From the NCBI RefSeq assembly GCF_017916515.1, contig NZ_JAFMTA010000001.1, positions 1,787,127 through 1,851,126 of the forward strand: a stretch of 64,000 nucleotides of DNA. Direction: 5' to 3'. Shown here in pieces: positions 24,659-34,974 of this stretch (positions are counted from its first letter, which is position 1; the number at the start of each line of letters is the position of its first letter). This DNA is from Naasia sp. SYSU D00948. GTDB taxonomy: Bacteria > Actinomycetota > Actinomycetes > Actinomycetales > Microbacteriaceae. Below the pieces are notes generated by a model that saw only the letters and a program-made list of their open reading frames with translations, was not told the DNA's origin and ran no database searches. The translations under genes and the position numbers were made by a program.

Positions 24659-25651
24659 ATGCGATTCGGAATCTTCGTCCCTCAGGGGTGGCGGCACGAC
24701 CTGCTCGGCATCGAGCCCGCTCGTCAGTGGGAGGTGATGCGCACTCTGGCCGAGGCCGCGGACGCCGGCCCCTGGGAGTCGCTCTGGGTCTACGACCACT
24801 TCCACACGGTCCCGGTGCCGAGCGAGGAGGCGACGCACGAGGCCTGGACGCTCATGTCGGCGTTCGCCGCCGCGACCTCGCGCATCCGCCTGGGGCAGAT
24901 GTGCACCTGCATGAGCTATCGCAATCCCGCCTACCTGGCCAAGGTGGCCGCGACCGTCGACGTCATCTCCGGCGGACGGACCGAGATGGGCATCGGCGGC
25001 GGCTGGTACAAGCAGGAGTGGCTCGCGTACGGCTACGGCTTCCCGCCGGCGCGGGACCGGCTGGCCCGGCTCGACGAGGGCGTGCAGATCATGAGACAGG
25101 CGTGGACGACGGGCTACGCCACCCTGCAGGGTCAGCACTACCAGGTCGAGAACGCGCGTGTCTTCCCGCTGCCTCTGCAGGAGGGCGGCCTGCCGATGTG
25201 GATCGCCGGCGGCGGCGAGAAGGTGACCCTCCGCATCGCGGCGAAGTACGCGGACTACACCAACTTCGCGGGGCACCCGGAGGAGTTCGCCCACAAGAGC
25301 GAGCTGCTGCGCCGGCACACGCTCGAGGTCGGCACCGATTTCGACCGGATCGTGCGGAGCGCGAACTACAACACGATCGTCGCGCCGACGGAGGCCGAGG
25401 TGGCCGAGCGCATCGATGCGCTGGAGGCGCGCGTCACTCCGTATCTGGGCGAGCAGGAGGCGGCCCACTTCGTGCACGAGTACAAGACCGGGCACGCGCT
25501 GGCCGTCGGGACTCCCGAGCAGGTCGTGGAGCGCCTCCGCGAGGTGCAGAAGCTCGGGCTCGCCTACTCGATCCACTACTTCCCCGAGGCGGCCTACGAC
25601 CGGTCCTCGATCGAGCTGTTCGAGCGCGAGATCATGCCGGCCCTCCGATAG
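24659..25651 (+). CDS. LLM-class F420-dependent oxidoreductase
   Basis: This 330-residue luciferase-like TIM-barrel protein begins MRFGIFVPQG and contains LWVYDHF, RIRLGQMCTC, LAKVAATVDVISGGRTEMGIGGG (cofactor loop, about 100-122) and a later GTPEQVVERL segment. Actinobacterial members of this type use F420 as cofactor; the substrate is not evident. The gene appears monocistronic, with a leaderless promoter just downstream of a strong terminator. Confidence 0.88.
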   Translation: MRFGIFVPQGWRHDLLGIEPARQWEVMRTLAEAADAGPWESLWVYDHFHTVPVPSEEATHEAWTLMSAFAAATSRIRLGQMCTCMSYRNPAYLAKVAATVDVISGGRTEMGIGGGWYKQEWLAYGYGFPPARDRLARLDEGVQIMRQAWTTGYATLQGQHYQVENARVFPLPLQEGGLPMWIAGGGEKVTLRIAAKYADYTNFAGHPEEFAHKSELLRRHTLEVGTDFDRIVRSANYNTIVAPTEAEVAERIDALEARVTPYLGEQEAAHFVHEYKTGHALAVGTPEQVVERLREVQKLGLAYSIHYFPEAAYDRSSIELFEREIMPALR

Positions 25652-25805
25652 CCCGGGACCGGAAGGCGCGGGCACGGAAGCCGTACCACCCGAGCCGGAA
25701 CGCGCAACCCCGAGGCCGTCCGTCGCACGTGCGTGCGCGGTGGCGGATCATGGGTCCGGGGAGGGCGTGCCCGCTCCCCGCCCCGGGTGCCGGAAGGAGA
25801 GCGCG

Positions 25806-26543
25806 ATGGCCGAGGACGAGGTCACCTCGATGACGGAGACCGAGCGGAAGTACGACGTCCGCGAGGACGCGCCCGCGCCGGAGCTGAGCGGCTTCTCAGT
25901 GCGCCGCCCGGAACGGCCCGACCTGCTCCAGGCCACCTACTACGACACCGAGGACGGCGCGCTCGCCGCGAATCGGCTGACGCTGCGCCGGCGCTCCGGC
26001 GGGCACGACGAGGGCTGGCACCTGAAGCGGCCGGCGGGCGACGGGCGCACCGAGCACCACGCTCCGCTCGCCGACGAGGTGCCGCCCGCCCTGCTCGAGC
26101 TGATCCGCGAGGAGGTGGGCGACAGGCGGCTGATCCCGGCTGCCGAGCTCCGGACGGAGCGGTCGCCGATCATCGTGCTCGACGAGGAGGGGCGGGAGCT
26201 CGCGGAGGTCGCCGACGACCGCGTGTCCGCGACGGACCTCCGCAGCGGCGTCGAGCGGACGTGGCGGGAGTGGGAGGTGGAGCTCCTCGAGGGCGCCCCG
26301 TCGGCCGTCGCGGAGCGGCAGCTGCTGCTCGACCGGCTCGAGGCGACCCTGCTCGAGGAGGGCGCGGAGCCGGCGGCCGCCATGTCGAAGTTCGCCCGTG
26401 CCACGGGACGGACCGCTCTCGGCCCGGAGGGCGAGGAGGACGACGTGCTCGCCCCCATCGACCCGGCCTCGGGAGCCTCGCTCCAGCACGAGGGCGAGCC
26501 GCGCAGCTCGGCCCAGGCCGCGGCCACCGACGCGCCGGACTGA
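25806..26543 (+). CDS. CYTH domain phosphatase
   Basis: This 245-residue protein has the ExExK signature as ETERKYD near residue 10. Basic and acidic strand pairs typical of the CYTH triphosphate tunnel follow (LTLRRRSG, WHLKRP, EWEVELLEG). The last 45 residues are an acidic, low-complexity tail. Stand-alone CYTH proteins hydrolyse inorganic triphosphate or thiamine triphosphate. No CHAD domain follows. AAGGAG lies six bases before ATG 25806, so the longer upstream open frame is not used. Confidence 0.85.
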   Translation: MAEDEVTSMTETERKYDVREDAPAPELSGFSVRRPERPDLLQATYYDTEDGALAANRLTLRRRSGGHDEGWHLKRPAGDGRTEHHAPLADEVPPALLELIREEVGDRRLIPAAELRTERSPIIVLDEEGRELAEVADDRVSATDLRSGVERTWREWEVELLEGAPSAVAERQLLLDRLEATLLEEGAEPAAAMSKFARATGRTALGPEGEEDDVLAPIDPASGASLQHEGEPRSSAQAAATDAPD

Positions 26544-26579
26544 TCCGACCCGCGTCCGGGCGCTGCCCGCCGCCGGAGG

Positions 26580-27353
26580 TCAGGACGCTTCGGTGAGTGA
26601 CCTCGGGCGTGCGGGGCCTCCGTCGGCGGTCGCGGACCCGTCCCTGCGCTCCACTCGCAGCCCGGAACCGCCCACCGCGATGACGAGAGCCGACAGAACC
26701 GCCCACAGCGCCACCCACACCCCGAGCACCTCCAGCCCCTCCTCGAGCAGGAGCCCCAGCGTGTAGGCCAGGGAGGTGTGCTCGAGGTCGGGGAGCCCTG
26801 CGGCGGAGCCGACCGCGAACTGCACCGCTTCCACACCGACCGCGCCACTCAGGTAGAGAACCCCGGCGAGGACGAGCCTCCGTCTCAGCAGAGGGTCGAA
26901 TCGCCGCCCCAGCAGGTATGCGGCAGCACCTCCCACGACGGCGATGGATGCCTGGATGACCAGCCATCCGCCGCTCGCGGGATCGTCCCCGGGCAGCGTG
27001 AGCTTCTCGTGCAGCACCGCGGCCTCGTCGACCGAGAGGCAGAGCGCCAGAACCGCGAGGACGACGAAGGGACGCGCGGCCCGGCGAGGCCTGAGCCCCG
27101 CGTGGACGAGGAGCGGGACCGACAGCGCCGCGAGGAGCAGGGAGGAGTACCAGGACCACGCGTTGGCCTCCCCGTTCGGATCGAGGACCGTGGCACCGGG
27201 GATGTCCGCGCCCGTGAGCAGAGAGAGGAGCCGGATCCCCGTGCCCAGGACGACCAGGAGCGCCCCGGGGATCGCGACGACGAGGACGAGGCTCAGCGAA
27301 CGCAGCTCGCGCGCAGGGGCGTCGGCCGACGGACGGAGCCGGGAACCGGACAA
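26580..27353 (-). CDS. Polytopic membrane protein of unknown function
   Basis: This 257-residue protein has about seven predicted helices spanning residues 20-240, short loops, and a charged Arg/Asp-rich C-terminal tail. Acidic residues sit next to or within helices (SVDEAAVLHEKL, LLLEEGLEVLG). No family was recognised. The TTG start at 27353 is supported by GAAGGG about eight bases upstream, in an ACCCGAAGGGCT context like the leader of the surface-protein genes. A start further inside is possible. Confidence 0.7.
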   Translation of the reverse strand: MSGSRLRPSADAPARELRSLSLVLVVAIPGALLVVLGTGIRLLSLLTGADIPGATVLDPNGEANAWSWYSSLLLAALSVPLLVHAGLRPRRAARPFVVLAVLALCLSVDEAAVLHEKLTLPGDDPASGGWLVIQASIAVVGGAAAYLLGRRFDPLLRRRLVLAGVLYLSGAVGVEAVQFAVGSAAGLPDLEHTSLAYTLGLLLEEGLEVLGVWVALWAVLSALVIAVGGSGLRVERRDGSATADGGPARPRSLTEAS

Positions 27354-27405
27354 GGACAGCCCTTCGGGTCGCGACGGAGGTGGGCCCGACCCTGTTCCGC
27401 CCGTG

Positions 27406-27433
27406 CACCTTGCCGCGGGGTGACGGCAAGGTG
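27406..27433. other. Perfect 10-bp inverted repeat between two minus-strand genes
   Basis: CACCTTGCCG (27406-27415) pairs with CGGCAAGGTG (27424-27433) around an 8-base loop. It lies 58 bases after the SDR stop codon and upstream of the membrane-protein start. No T-run follows, so it could be a weak terminator or an operator. Confidence 0.4.
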
Positions 27434-27490
27434 GATTCCAGGTAACCTACACGGCCGTCGATGGCCGGCCAACCGCCCGGCGATCGGGTG

Positions 27491-28528
27491 CTACAGGGGG
27501 CGCGGGCGGTACGCGTCGACCAGGAGGTCGAACTTGCGGTCCGTCTCCCCGTCGACGAGCCGCCGTCCCTCGTCCGCGTCGTACCACGCGACGATCTGCC
27601 GGGCTCCGTGCTCGAACGGGATCCGCGCCCGCCAACCCGGAACCGCCGCCTTGACCTTGGAGTTGTCGAAGACCATCGAGTGGGTCTTGTCGCCGAGCAG
27701 GCTCGCGCCCCAGGCGGGATCGAGCGCCGCGATCGCGTCGGACGGCACGTGGACCAGCCGAGGGTCCCCCACACCGGCGGCGCGGGCGAGCGCGCGATAC
27801 ACCGCGTCCCACGCTGGCGCCTCGTCGGAGGTGATGTGGAAGGCCTCGCCGAGCACGTCCGTCCGGCCGAGAAGCCCCGTGAACGCCCGGGCGAAGTCGT
27901 CCACGTGGGTCAGCGTCCAGAGCGAGCTGCCGTCGCCGTGCACCACGACCTCCAGCCCCCGGCGCATCCGGTCGATGGTCGTCCAGCCGCCGAGCAGGGG
28001 GATGCTCGTCTCGTCGTAGGTGTGCGACGGGCGCACGATCGTGACCGGGAACCCGTCGCGCCGGTAGGCGGCGACGAGCAGGTCCTCGCAGGCCGCCTTC
28101 TGGCGCGAGTACTCCCAGAACGGGTTCCGCAGGGGAGTCGACTCCGTCACGGGGAGCCGGGACGGCGGGGTCTGGTAGGCCGACGCGGAGCTGATGAAGA
28201 CGTACTGACGGGCGCGCCCGGAGAACACGTCGATGTCCGCCTGCACGTGCTCCGGTGTGAAGGCGATGAAGTCGACCACCACGTCGAACGTCCGGTCGCC
28301 CAGCGCGGCCTCGAGCGAGGCGCGGTCGCGGACATCGCCGGTCAGCGAGGTGACGCCCTCCGGCACCGGCCGCTTGTCCGTCTGCGACCGGTTGAGGTGG
28401 ACCACCTCGAAGCCCGCCTCGACGGCCGCCCGGGTGCAGGCCGTGCTGATCGTGCCGGTGCCGCCGAGGAACAGGGCGGTGAGCGGCACTCCGCCGAGGT
28501 CGGCGGTGCGGGCAACGGTGTCGGTCAT
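27491..28528 (-). CDS. Extended SDR: NAD-dependent epimerase/dehydratase family protein
   Basis: This 345-residue Rossmann protein has a nucleotide-binding loop FLGGTGTIS near residue 21, an aspartate-containing GDVRDR segment, and the catalytic YSRQK (Tyr-x-x-x-Lys) near residue 140. THVDDFARAF in the C-terminal half is usual for sugar-epimerase-like SDRs. The substrate is unclear; it is closer to atypical SDRs than to GalE. A GAGGAGG ribosome site lies four bases before ATG 28528. Confidence 0.85.
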   Translation of the reverse strand: MTDTVARTADLGGVPLTALFLGGTGTISTACTRAAVEAGFEVVHLNRSQTDKRPVPEGVTSLTGDVRDRASLEAALGDRTFDVVVDFIAFTPEHVQADIDVFSGRARQYVFISSASAYQTPPSRLPVTESTPLRNPFWEYSRQKAACEDLLVAAYRRDGFPVTIVRPSHTYDETSIPLLGGWTTIDRMRRGLEVVVHGDGSSLWTLTHVDDFARAFTGLLGRTDVLGEAFHITSDEAPAWDAVYRALARAAGVGDPRLVHVPSDAIAALDPAWGASLLGDKTHSMVFDNSKVKAAVPGWRARIPFEHGARQIVAWYDADEGRRLVDGETDRKFDLLVDAYRPRPL

Positions 28529-28637
28529 GGGGCCTCCTCGCCTGAGAGCGGCATCGGCCGCCGGCTCCAGTATTCCGCGACCGCCTGCCGCGCCACGCCC
28601 GATCGGTGCAGTGCGGGGATCGCCGCCTCGGCGCGCG

Positions 28638-29024
28638 TCAGGCCTGGTAGAGCTCGAGAGGCTGGCCGTCGGGGTCGAAGAAGAACGCCATCCGCTTCCC
28701 GGTGTGCGGGTCGGTCCGGAGCTCCTCGCACCGCACGCCCTTGCCCGCGAGCTCGTCGAGCGCCGCGGCGACGTCGTCCACCTCGAAGGCGAGATGCCGC
28801 AGGCCCGTGGACTCGGGACCCGTGGGCCGCGGGGGCGGCGACGGGAAGGAGAACAGCTCCAGCAGGTACACCCCGTGAAGCGCGAGGTCGCCCATCCACG
28901 AGTCGCGCTCCTCGCGGTAGACCTCCGACAGCAGGGTGAAGCCGAGGACCTCCGTGTAGAACGCCTTCGACCGCTCGTAGTCCGTCGCGATCACCGCGAT
29001 GTGGTGCACCCTGTTGATCCGCAT
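28638..29024 (-). CDS. VOC/glyoxalase-fold protein
   Basis: This 128-residue protein has paired beta-alpha-beta-beta-beta modules: VHHIAVIATDYERSKAFY with metal-site His near residue 8, LRHLAFEVDD with the second-module His near 76, and FFDPDGQPLELYQ with the terminal Glu. The spacing matches gloA2-like lactoylglutathione lyases and fosfomycin-type VOC proteins, so the exact reaction stays open. ATG 29024 is used because the family starts right at this point. Confidence 0.85.
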   Translation of the reverse strand: MRINRVHHIAVIATDYERSKAFYTEVLGFTLLSEVYREERDSWMGDLALHGVYLLELFSFPSPPPRPTGPESTGLRHLAFEVDDVAAALDELAGKGVRCEELRTDPHTGKRMAFFFDPDGQPLELYQA

Positions 29025-29094
29025 ACGGTCATCATCCGACACCCCCCCCGCACAGGGGACTGTGGCGCCCTGCGCCCTCTGGGAGCATGGCGTC

Positions 29095-29364
29095 ATGCCG
29101 CTATGGGGGATAGTGCTGCTGGGCCTTGCCGCCTGGATGCTCGTCAGTGTGGTGCTCGGGCTGATCATCGGCCGGGCCGTCAGGGTCGCGGACGCGCATC
29201 GCCGCGATCAGGAGTTCGTGCGCCGGCTGTCCCGCCCGTCCGAGGCGCACGTGCAGCACGACGACGCGCCGACCGGCCTCGTTCGCACCGCTCCGTCTCC
29301 CTCGCCCGCACGGGCCCTCGCCGGCGACGTCCTTCCCGCCGGTCCCCGTCTCGCGCACCGCTAG
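29095..29364 (+). CDS. Small membrane protein (89 residues)
   Basis: The N-terminal helix (about 3-27, WGIVLLGLAAWMLVSVVLGL) ends in IIGRAV. It is followed by a basic, then Pro/Ala-rich tail likely to be cytoplasmic. GGGAG lies about nine bases before ATG 29095. It resembles the 51-residue protein at 24216. The function is unknown. Confidence 0.6.
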   Translation: MPLWGIVLLGLAAWMLVSVVLGLIIGRAVRVADAHRRDQEFVRRLSRPSEAHVQHDDAPTGLVRTAPSPSPARALAGDVLPAGPRLAHR

Positions 29365-29436
29365 CCGCGTGCCGGCGAGGCATGGAGCGCGCAACCGCCT
29401 CCCGGCGGCGTCCCTTCTCGCCTAGGCTCGCCTCCC

Positions 29437-29583
29437 ATGAGTAGGGGTGCCGTGCCCGATCCCGGAGCCCAGAGCGGCGAGGAGCTCGACGCGACCCAAC
29501 CGATGTGCGCCAAGCACTGGTGGGCGACTCTGGCGCCGGACGGGACCTGCCCGGTGTGCGCAGGGCAGCCGGGGCGGCGCTAG
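29437..29583 (+). CDS. Small putative zinc-ribbon-like protein (48 residues)
   Basis: ATG 29437 lies eight bases after a TAGGCT hexamer. The peptide contains MCAKHWW and CPVC, giving three cysteines and a histidine in a C-x2-H...C-x2-C layout that could bind zinc. Its TAG lies three bases before the GTG of the SRPBCC gene, so they are probably cotranscribed. It is too short for a reliable family assignment. Confidence 0.6.
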   Translation: MSRGAVPDPGAQSGEELDATQPMCAKHWWATLAPDGTCPVCAGQPGRR

Positions 29584-29586
29584 CGG

Positions 29587-30003
29587 GTGGTCCGGGAGAC
29601 CCGGCACCTGGGCGTCCGCATCCAGCGGGACGCCGCCGACGTCTACGCCTTCTGCGCGGAGCCGGCCAACCTGCCGCGCTGGGCGGCGGGCCTCTCCGGC
29701 TCGATCGCGCAGGTGGACGGGCGATGGCTGGCCGACTCGCCGATGGGGCGCGTCGAGGTGGAGTTCGCGCCCCGGAATCCGTTCGGGGTGCTCGATCACC
29801 TCGTCCGCCTGCCCGGTGGCGACACGGTCGAGAATCCGATGCGCGTCCTCCGCGACGGCGAGGGCGCTGAAGTGGTGTTCACGCTCCGGCGGCGCGACGG
29901 CGTGACCGAGGAGGAGTTCGAGGCCGACGCGGATGCCGTGCTCGCGGACCTCGAGGCGCTCAAGCGGCTGCTCGAGAGTCACGAGGACGCGCGGAGGGGG
30001 TAG
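29587..30003 (+). CDS. SRPBCC/polyketide-cyclase-like ligand-binding protein
   Basis: This 138-residue protein has the START-like fold outline: IQRDAADVYAFCAEPANLPRWAAG at the N-terminus, a central antiparallel sheet and a long C-terminal helix (EADADAVLADLEALKRLL). Such proteins bind small hydrophobic ligands. It follows the small zinc-ribbon-like gene with a three-base gap. No ribosome site is obvious for GTG 29587, which suggests coupling to that gene. Confidence 0.75.
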   Translation: MVRETRHLGVRIQRDAADVYAFCAEPANLPRWAAGLSGSIAQVDGRWLADSPMGRVEVEFAPRNPFGVLDHLVRLPGGDTVENPMRVLRDGEGAEVVFTLRRRDGVTEEEFEADADAVLADLEALKRLLESHEDARRG

Positions 30004-30061
30004 ACCCGCTGCGTCCGCCCGCCGGGGGCGGGGCGGACCGCCGCTCCACCCCCCGCCGTGC

Positions 30062-31576
30062 TCACGCCAGGGAGAGCGCCGTCCAGGAGACCGGAGGCAG
30101 GGTGACGGTGAGCTCGCCGTCGGCGATGGTCGCGGTCTCGTTGACGCGGAGCCCGACGCGCTCCCGCTGCTCGAGCGTGTTCTTCGCGTGGGCGTCGTCG
30201 TCCGTCAGGGTCTGAGCGGAGCGCACCGCGACCTCGCCGAGAGCGCGGATGTCGACGGTGACCGTCGTCTCCTCGGAGAGCGCGCGGTTGACGAGGAAGA
30301 CCGCGGTCCGGCCGGTCTCGGCATCGTGCGTGGCCGCCACGTCGACGACCGGCACGGTCCCGTGCAGGGCCGTGTCGTACTCGTCGGACTGGAGCTTCAC
30401 CTTGAGGGCCTCGCCGACGGCCAGCTGCGACGTCACCGCGAACGGGAAGAACGTCGTCTGGCGCCAGGCCGGCCCGCCCGGCTCCGTCATGATCGGCGCG
30501 ATCACGTTGACGAGCTGCGCGAGGGAGGCGCTCGTCACGCGGTCGGCGTGCCGGAGCAGCGAGATCAGGAGGTTGCCGACGACGACCCCGTCGGCCACCG
30601 TGTACACGTCCTCGAGCAGGCGCGGGGCGACCGGCCAGTTGCCGATGCCGGTGACCTTGTCCTCGACCTGGTAGCGCTCGATGTCCCAGACGTTCCACTC
30701 GTCGAAGGAGACGTGGATGGTCTTCTTCGAGCCGAGCACCGCCTTGACGTGGTCGGCCGTCGCGACCACCGAGTCGATGAAGTGGTCCATGTTGACGGCC
30801 GAGGCGAGGAAGCTGCCCAGGTCGCCGTCCTTCTCGGCGTAGTAGGCGTGGCACGAGATGTAGTCCACGTCGTCGTAGGTGTGGGTGAGGACGACGCGCT
30901 CCCAGGTCCCGAAGGTCGGCATCGCCGCGCTCGAGGATCCGCACGCGACGAGCTCGAGGTCGGGGTCCAGTTGGCGCATGGCCTTGGCGGTCCTCGACGC
31001 CAGCTTGCCGTAGTCCTCGGCGGACCGGTGACCCAGCTGCCAGGGGCCGTCCATCTCGTTGCCGAGGCACCACATGCGCACGTTGAACGGCGTCGGGCGG
31101 CCGTTCGCCGCGCGCTCCTCGGACAGATCCGTGCCGGCCGGCACGTTCGCGTACTCGAGGAGCTCGATCGCCTCCTGGGTGCCGCGGGTGCCGAGGTTGA
31201 CCGCAAGCATCAGCTCGCTGCCGCCGATCTTCTCGAGCCAGCTCGAGAACTCGTGCAGTCCGACCTGGTTGGGCTCGAGGGAGTGCCAGGCGAGGTCCAG
31301 CCGCCGCGGCCGCGACTCCTTCGGGCCGACGCTGTCCTCCCACTTGAAGCCGGAGACGAAGTTCCCGCCGGGGTACCGGATCGTCGTCACCCCGAGCTCC
31401 TTCACGAGGTCGATGACGTCCTGCCGGAAGCCCTCCTCGTCGGCCGTCGGGTGACCGGGCTCGTACAGCCCGTCATAGACGCTGCGCCCGAGGTGCTCGA
31501 CGAACGAGCCGAACATCCGGCGCTGGACGACGCCGACGGTGGAGTTGGGGTCGATGATCACTCTTGCGCGGGGCAT
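30062..31576 (-). CDS. abfA: GH51 alpha-N-arabinofuranosidase
   Basis: This 504-residue enzyme removes terminal arabinofuranose from arabinan, arabinoxylan or arabinogalactan. GH51 signatures are present: FVEHLGRSVYDG near residue 26, the acid/base Glu in CLGNEMDGPW near residue 173 and the nucleophile Glu in SFDEWNVW near residue 293. A C-terminal beta-sandwich follows. There is no signal peptide, so it acts on imported oligosaccharides. GAGGA lies just before ATG 31576. No sugar transporter or regulator is adjacent. Confidence 0.93.
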   Translation of the reverse strand: MPRARVIIDPNSTVGVVQRRMFGSFVEHLGRSVYDGLYEPGHPTADEEGFRQDVIDLVKELGVTTIRYPGGNFVSGFKWEDSVGPKESRPRRLDLAWHSLEPNQVGLHEFSSWLEKIGGSELMLAVNLGTRGTQEAIELLEYANVPAGTDLSEERAANGRPTPFNVRMWCLGNEMDGPWQLGHRSAEDYGKLASRTAKAMRQLDPDLELVACGSSSAAMPTFGTWERVVLTHTYDDVDYISCHAYYAEKDGDLGSFLASAVNMDHFIDSVVATADHVKAVLGSKKTIHVSFDEWNVWDIERYQVEDKVTGIGNWPVAPRLLEDVYTVADGVVVGNLLISLLRHADRVTSASLAQLVNVIAPIMTEPGGPAWRQTTFFPFAVTSQLAVGEALKVKLQSDEYDTALHGTVPVVDVAATHDAETGRTAVFLVNRALSEETTVTVDIRALGEVAVRSAQTLTDDDAHAKNTLEQRERVGLRVNETATIADGELTVTLPPVSWTALSLA

Positions 31577-31676
31577 GGTCCTCTTTCCGGTCCGGGGGTC
31601 TCCCTCCGTTCTACCGTGAGGAGGGCCGATGCCCCGACCGCGGGCCCCCGCCGGCGGCCGCAGGTCGCCGGCGCGT

Positions 31677-32537
31677 TCAGTTGAAGGTCGTGAGCGCGTT
31701 GAGGGCCGCGGGAGTGAGCAGCACGATGAACAGCACCGGCAGGATGCAGAACATCAGCGGGAAGAGCACCTTCACCGGGACCTTCATGGCCTGCTCCTCG
31801 GCGCGCTGGCGCCGCTTGAGCCGCATCTCGCCCGCCTGCACCTTGAGCACGTCCGCGATCGCGATGCCGTACTGGTCGGCCTGGACGACCGCCCGCGTGA
31901 AGCGGCGCAGGTCGGGGGACTTCGTCCGGTCGGTGAGGGCCTGGTACGCGTCCCGGCGGGGACGCCCGATGCTCATGTCCTGCAGCGTGCGCACGAGCTC
32001 GTCGGCGAGCGGGCCGTGGCCGTTGGTGGCCGCCTTCGACATCGCGCTCTCGAAGCCGAGGCCCGCCTCCACGGAGATCGTCATCTGGTCGAGGGTGTCG
32101 GGCAGGGCGAGGTCGATCTCCTGCTGCCGCTTGACCGCCCGGTTGTAGACGAGCAGCTCGGGAACGAAGAACGCGATGGTCACGAAGAGGATCGTGACGA
32201 GGATGCGCCAGGGAGCGGGGTCGAGCATGACCCAGAACCAGCCGAGGAGCGCGATGGGGAGCGCGGTGAACGGCTTGGCGAGGAGCGTCCGCCCCACGCT
32301 CCACCCGGCGGGGCGGCCGGCGAGGACGATGTTGCGGGCGATCCAGCCGGTGTAGCCGGCGGGCACCCGCCCGGCGACGCGCTCGCCGACCGGCCGGCGC
32401 TGAGGGGCCGGCGCGGAGACGGGGACCTCGTCGGCGCCCGCGGTCTTCGGGCGGAAGCCGGAGATCAGGATGAACGCCAGCGCGCCGACACCGCCCGCGG
32501 CAGCGACCGCGGCGAGGAGGGGGACGTAGAACTGCAT
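31677..32537 (-). CDS. tadC: Type II secretion/Tad pilus inner-membrane protein TadC
   Basis: This 286-residue protein has an N-terminal helix, two helices near 90-130, a type II secretion F domain (LPDTLDQMTISVEAGLGFESAM near residue 145) and a last helix at 260-280. With TadB it forms the inner-membrane platform of the Flp pilus machine. GAGG precedes ATG 32537, eight bases after tadB. It is the last gene of the locus. Confidence 0.9.
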   Translation of the reverse strand: MQFYVPLLAAVAAAGGVGALAFILISGFRPKTAGADEVPVSAPAPQRRPVGERVAGRVPAGYTGWIARNIVLAGRPAGWSVGRTLLAKPFTALPIALLGWFWVMLDPAPWRILVTILFVTIAFFVPELLVYNRAVKRQQEIDLALPDTLDQMTISVEAGLGFESAMSKAATNGHGPLADELVRTLQDMSIGRPRRDAYQALTDRTKSPDLRRFTRAVVQADQYGIAIADVLKVQAGEMRLKRRQRAEEQAMKVPVKVLFPLMFCILPVLFIVLLTPAALNALTTFN

Positions 32538-32545
32538 GATCTGCC

Positions 32546-33498
32546 TCAGAACTTGACCCGCACGACGGCCAGCATCCAGATCGATCCGAGGACGAGCAGG
32601 ACGACGGCGACGACGATCGCGAGGATGCCGAAGATGTTGGAGAAGAAGTTGGCGAAGTAGCCGGGCTGGATCACGAGCAGGAAGCCCGTGACCACGATCG
32701 GCAGCAGGATGAGGATGATCGCGGACAGGCGTCCCTCGGCGCTCAGCGCCTTGACCTGGCGGCGGATCTGGTTCCGCTCGCGGATGGTGTTCGCGGTCTG
32801 CTCGAGAACGTTCGACAGGTTGCCGCCGACCTCCCGGTTGATCGCGATCGCCTGGGCGACCCAGCGGAAGTCGTCGTTGCGCATCCGGGCGGCCACGCTG
32901 TCGAGCGCGGCGTCCGGGTCGCGGCCGATGCGGGCCTCGTTGACGACCCGGGCGAGCTCCTCGCTCATCGGCGCCTCCATCTCGGCGGAGGCGCCGTCGA
33001 GGGCCCGGAGGAAGCCGTGGCCGGCGCGGATGCTGCCCGCGATGAGCGTGAGGCAGTCGTCGAGCTGCGTCGCGAACTTGGACCGGCGCGACCCGGCCCG
33101 GACGCCGAGCACGATCTTCGCTCCGAGCGGGGCGAGGGCCGCGAAGACGGGCACGAGGAGGATGGTCCAGAGCGTGAAGCCGCCGAGCAGGACGCCGACG
33201 CCGCCGAGCACGACCGCGGTGCAGCTGACCATGAGGACGAACGCGGACGGCGTCATCTTGACGCTCGCGAGCTCGAGCTCGACCTCGCCGAACATGCCGG
33301 ACTTCCGCCGCTTGAGCACGCCGTCGATGACGGCGATCGTGCGGTCGGTGATCTTCGTGAGGGCGGACACGTGCGTGGTTCCCGGCGCCACCCGGCGCTC
33401 GAGCGGGACCCGGGGCGCGGGCGGGGCGATGACGAGGAACACCACGACGAAGAGGGCGATGAGCGCGAGTCCCACACCCGCGTAGAAGAGGATCGGGC

Positions 33499-33502
<4 letters not shown>
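32546..33502 (-). CDS. tadB: Tad pilus inner-membrane platform protein TadB
   Basis: This 318-residue protein has an N-terminal helix, a helical pair near 85-130, a type II secretion F domain (DDCLTLIAGSIRAGHGFLRALD near residue 150) and a C-terminal membrane pair. It is homologous in layout to TadC. ATG 33502 overlaps the tadA stop codon by four bases (ATGA), which excludes the longer open frame. Confidence 0.9.
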
Positions 33503-34970
<1,468 letters not shown>

Positions 34971-34974
<4 letters not shown>

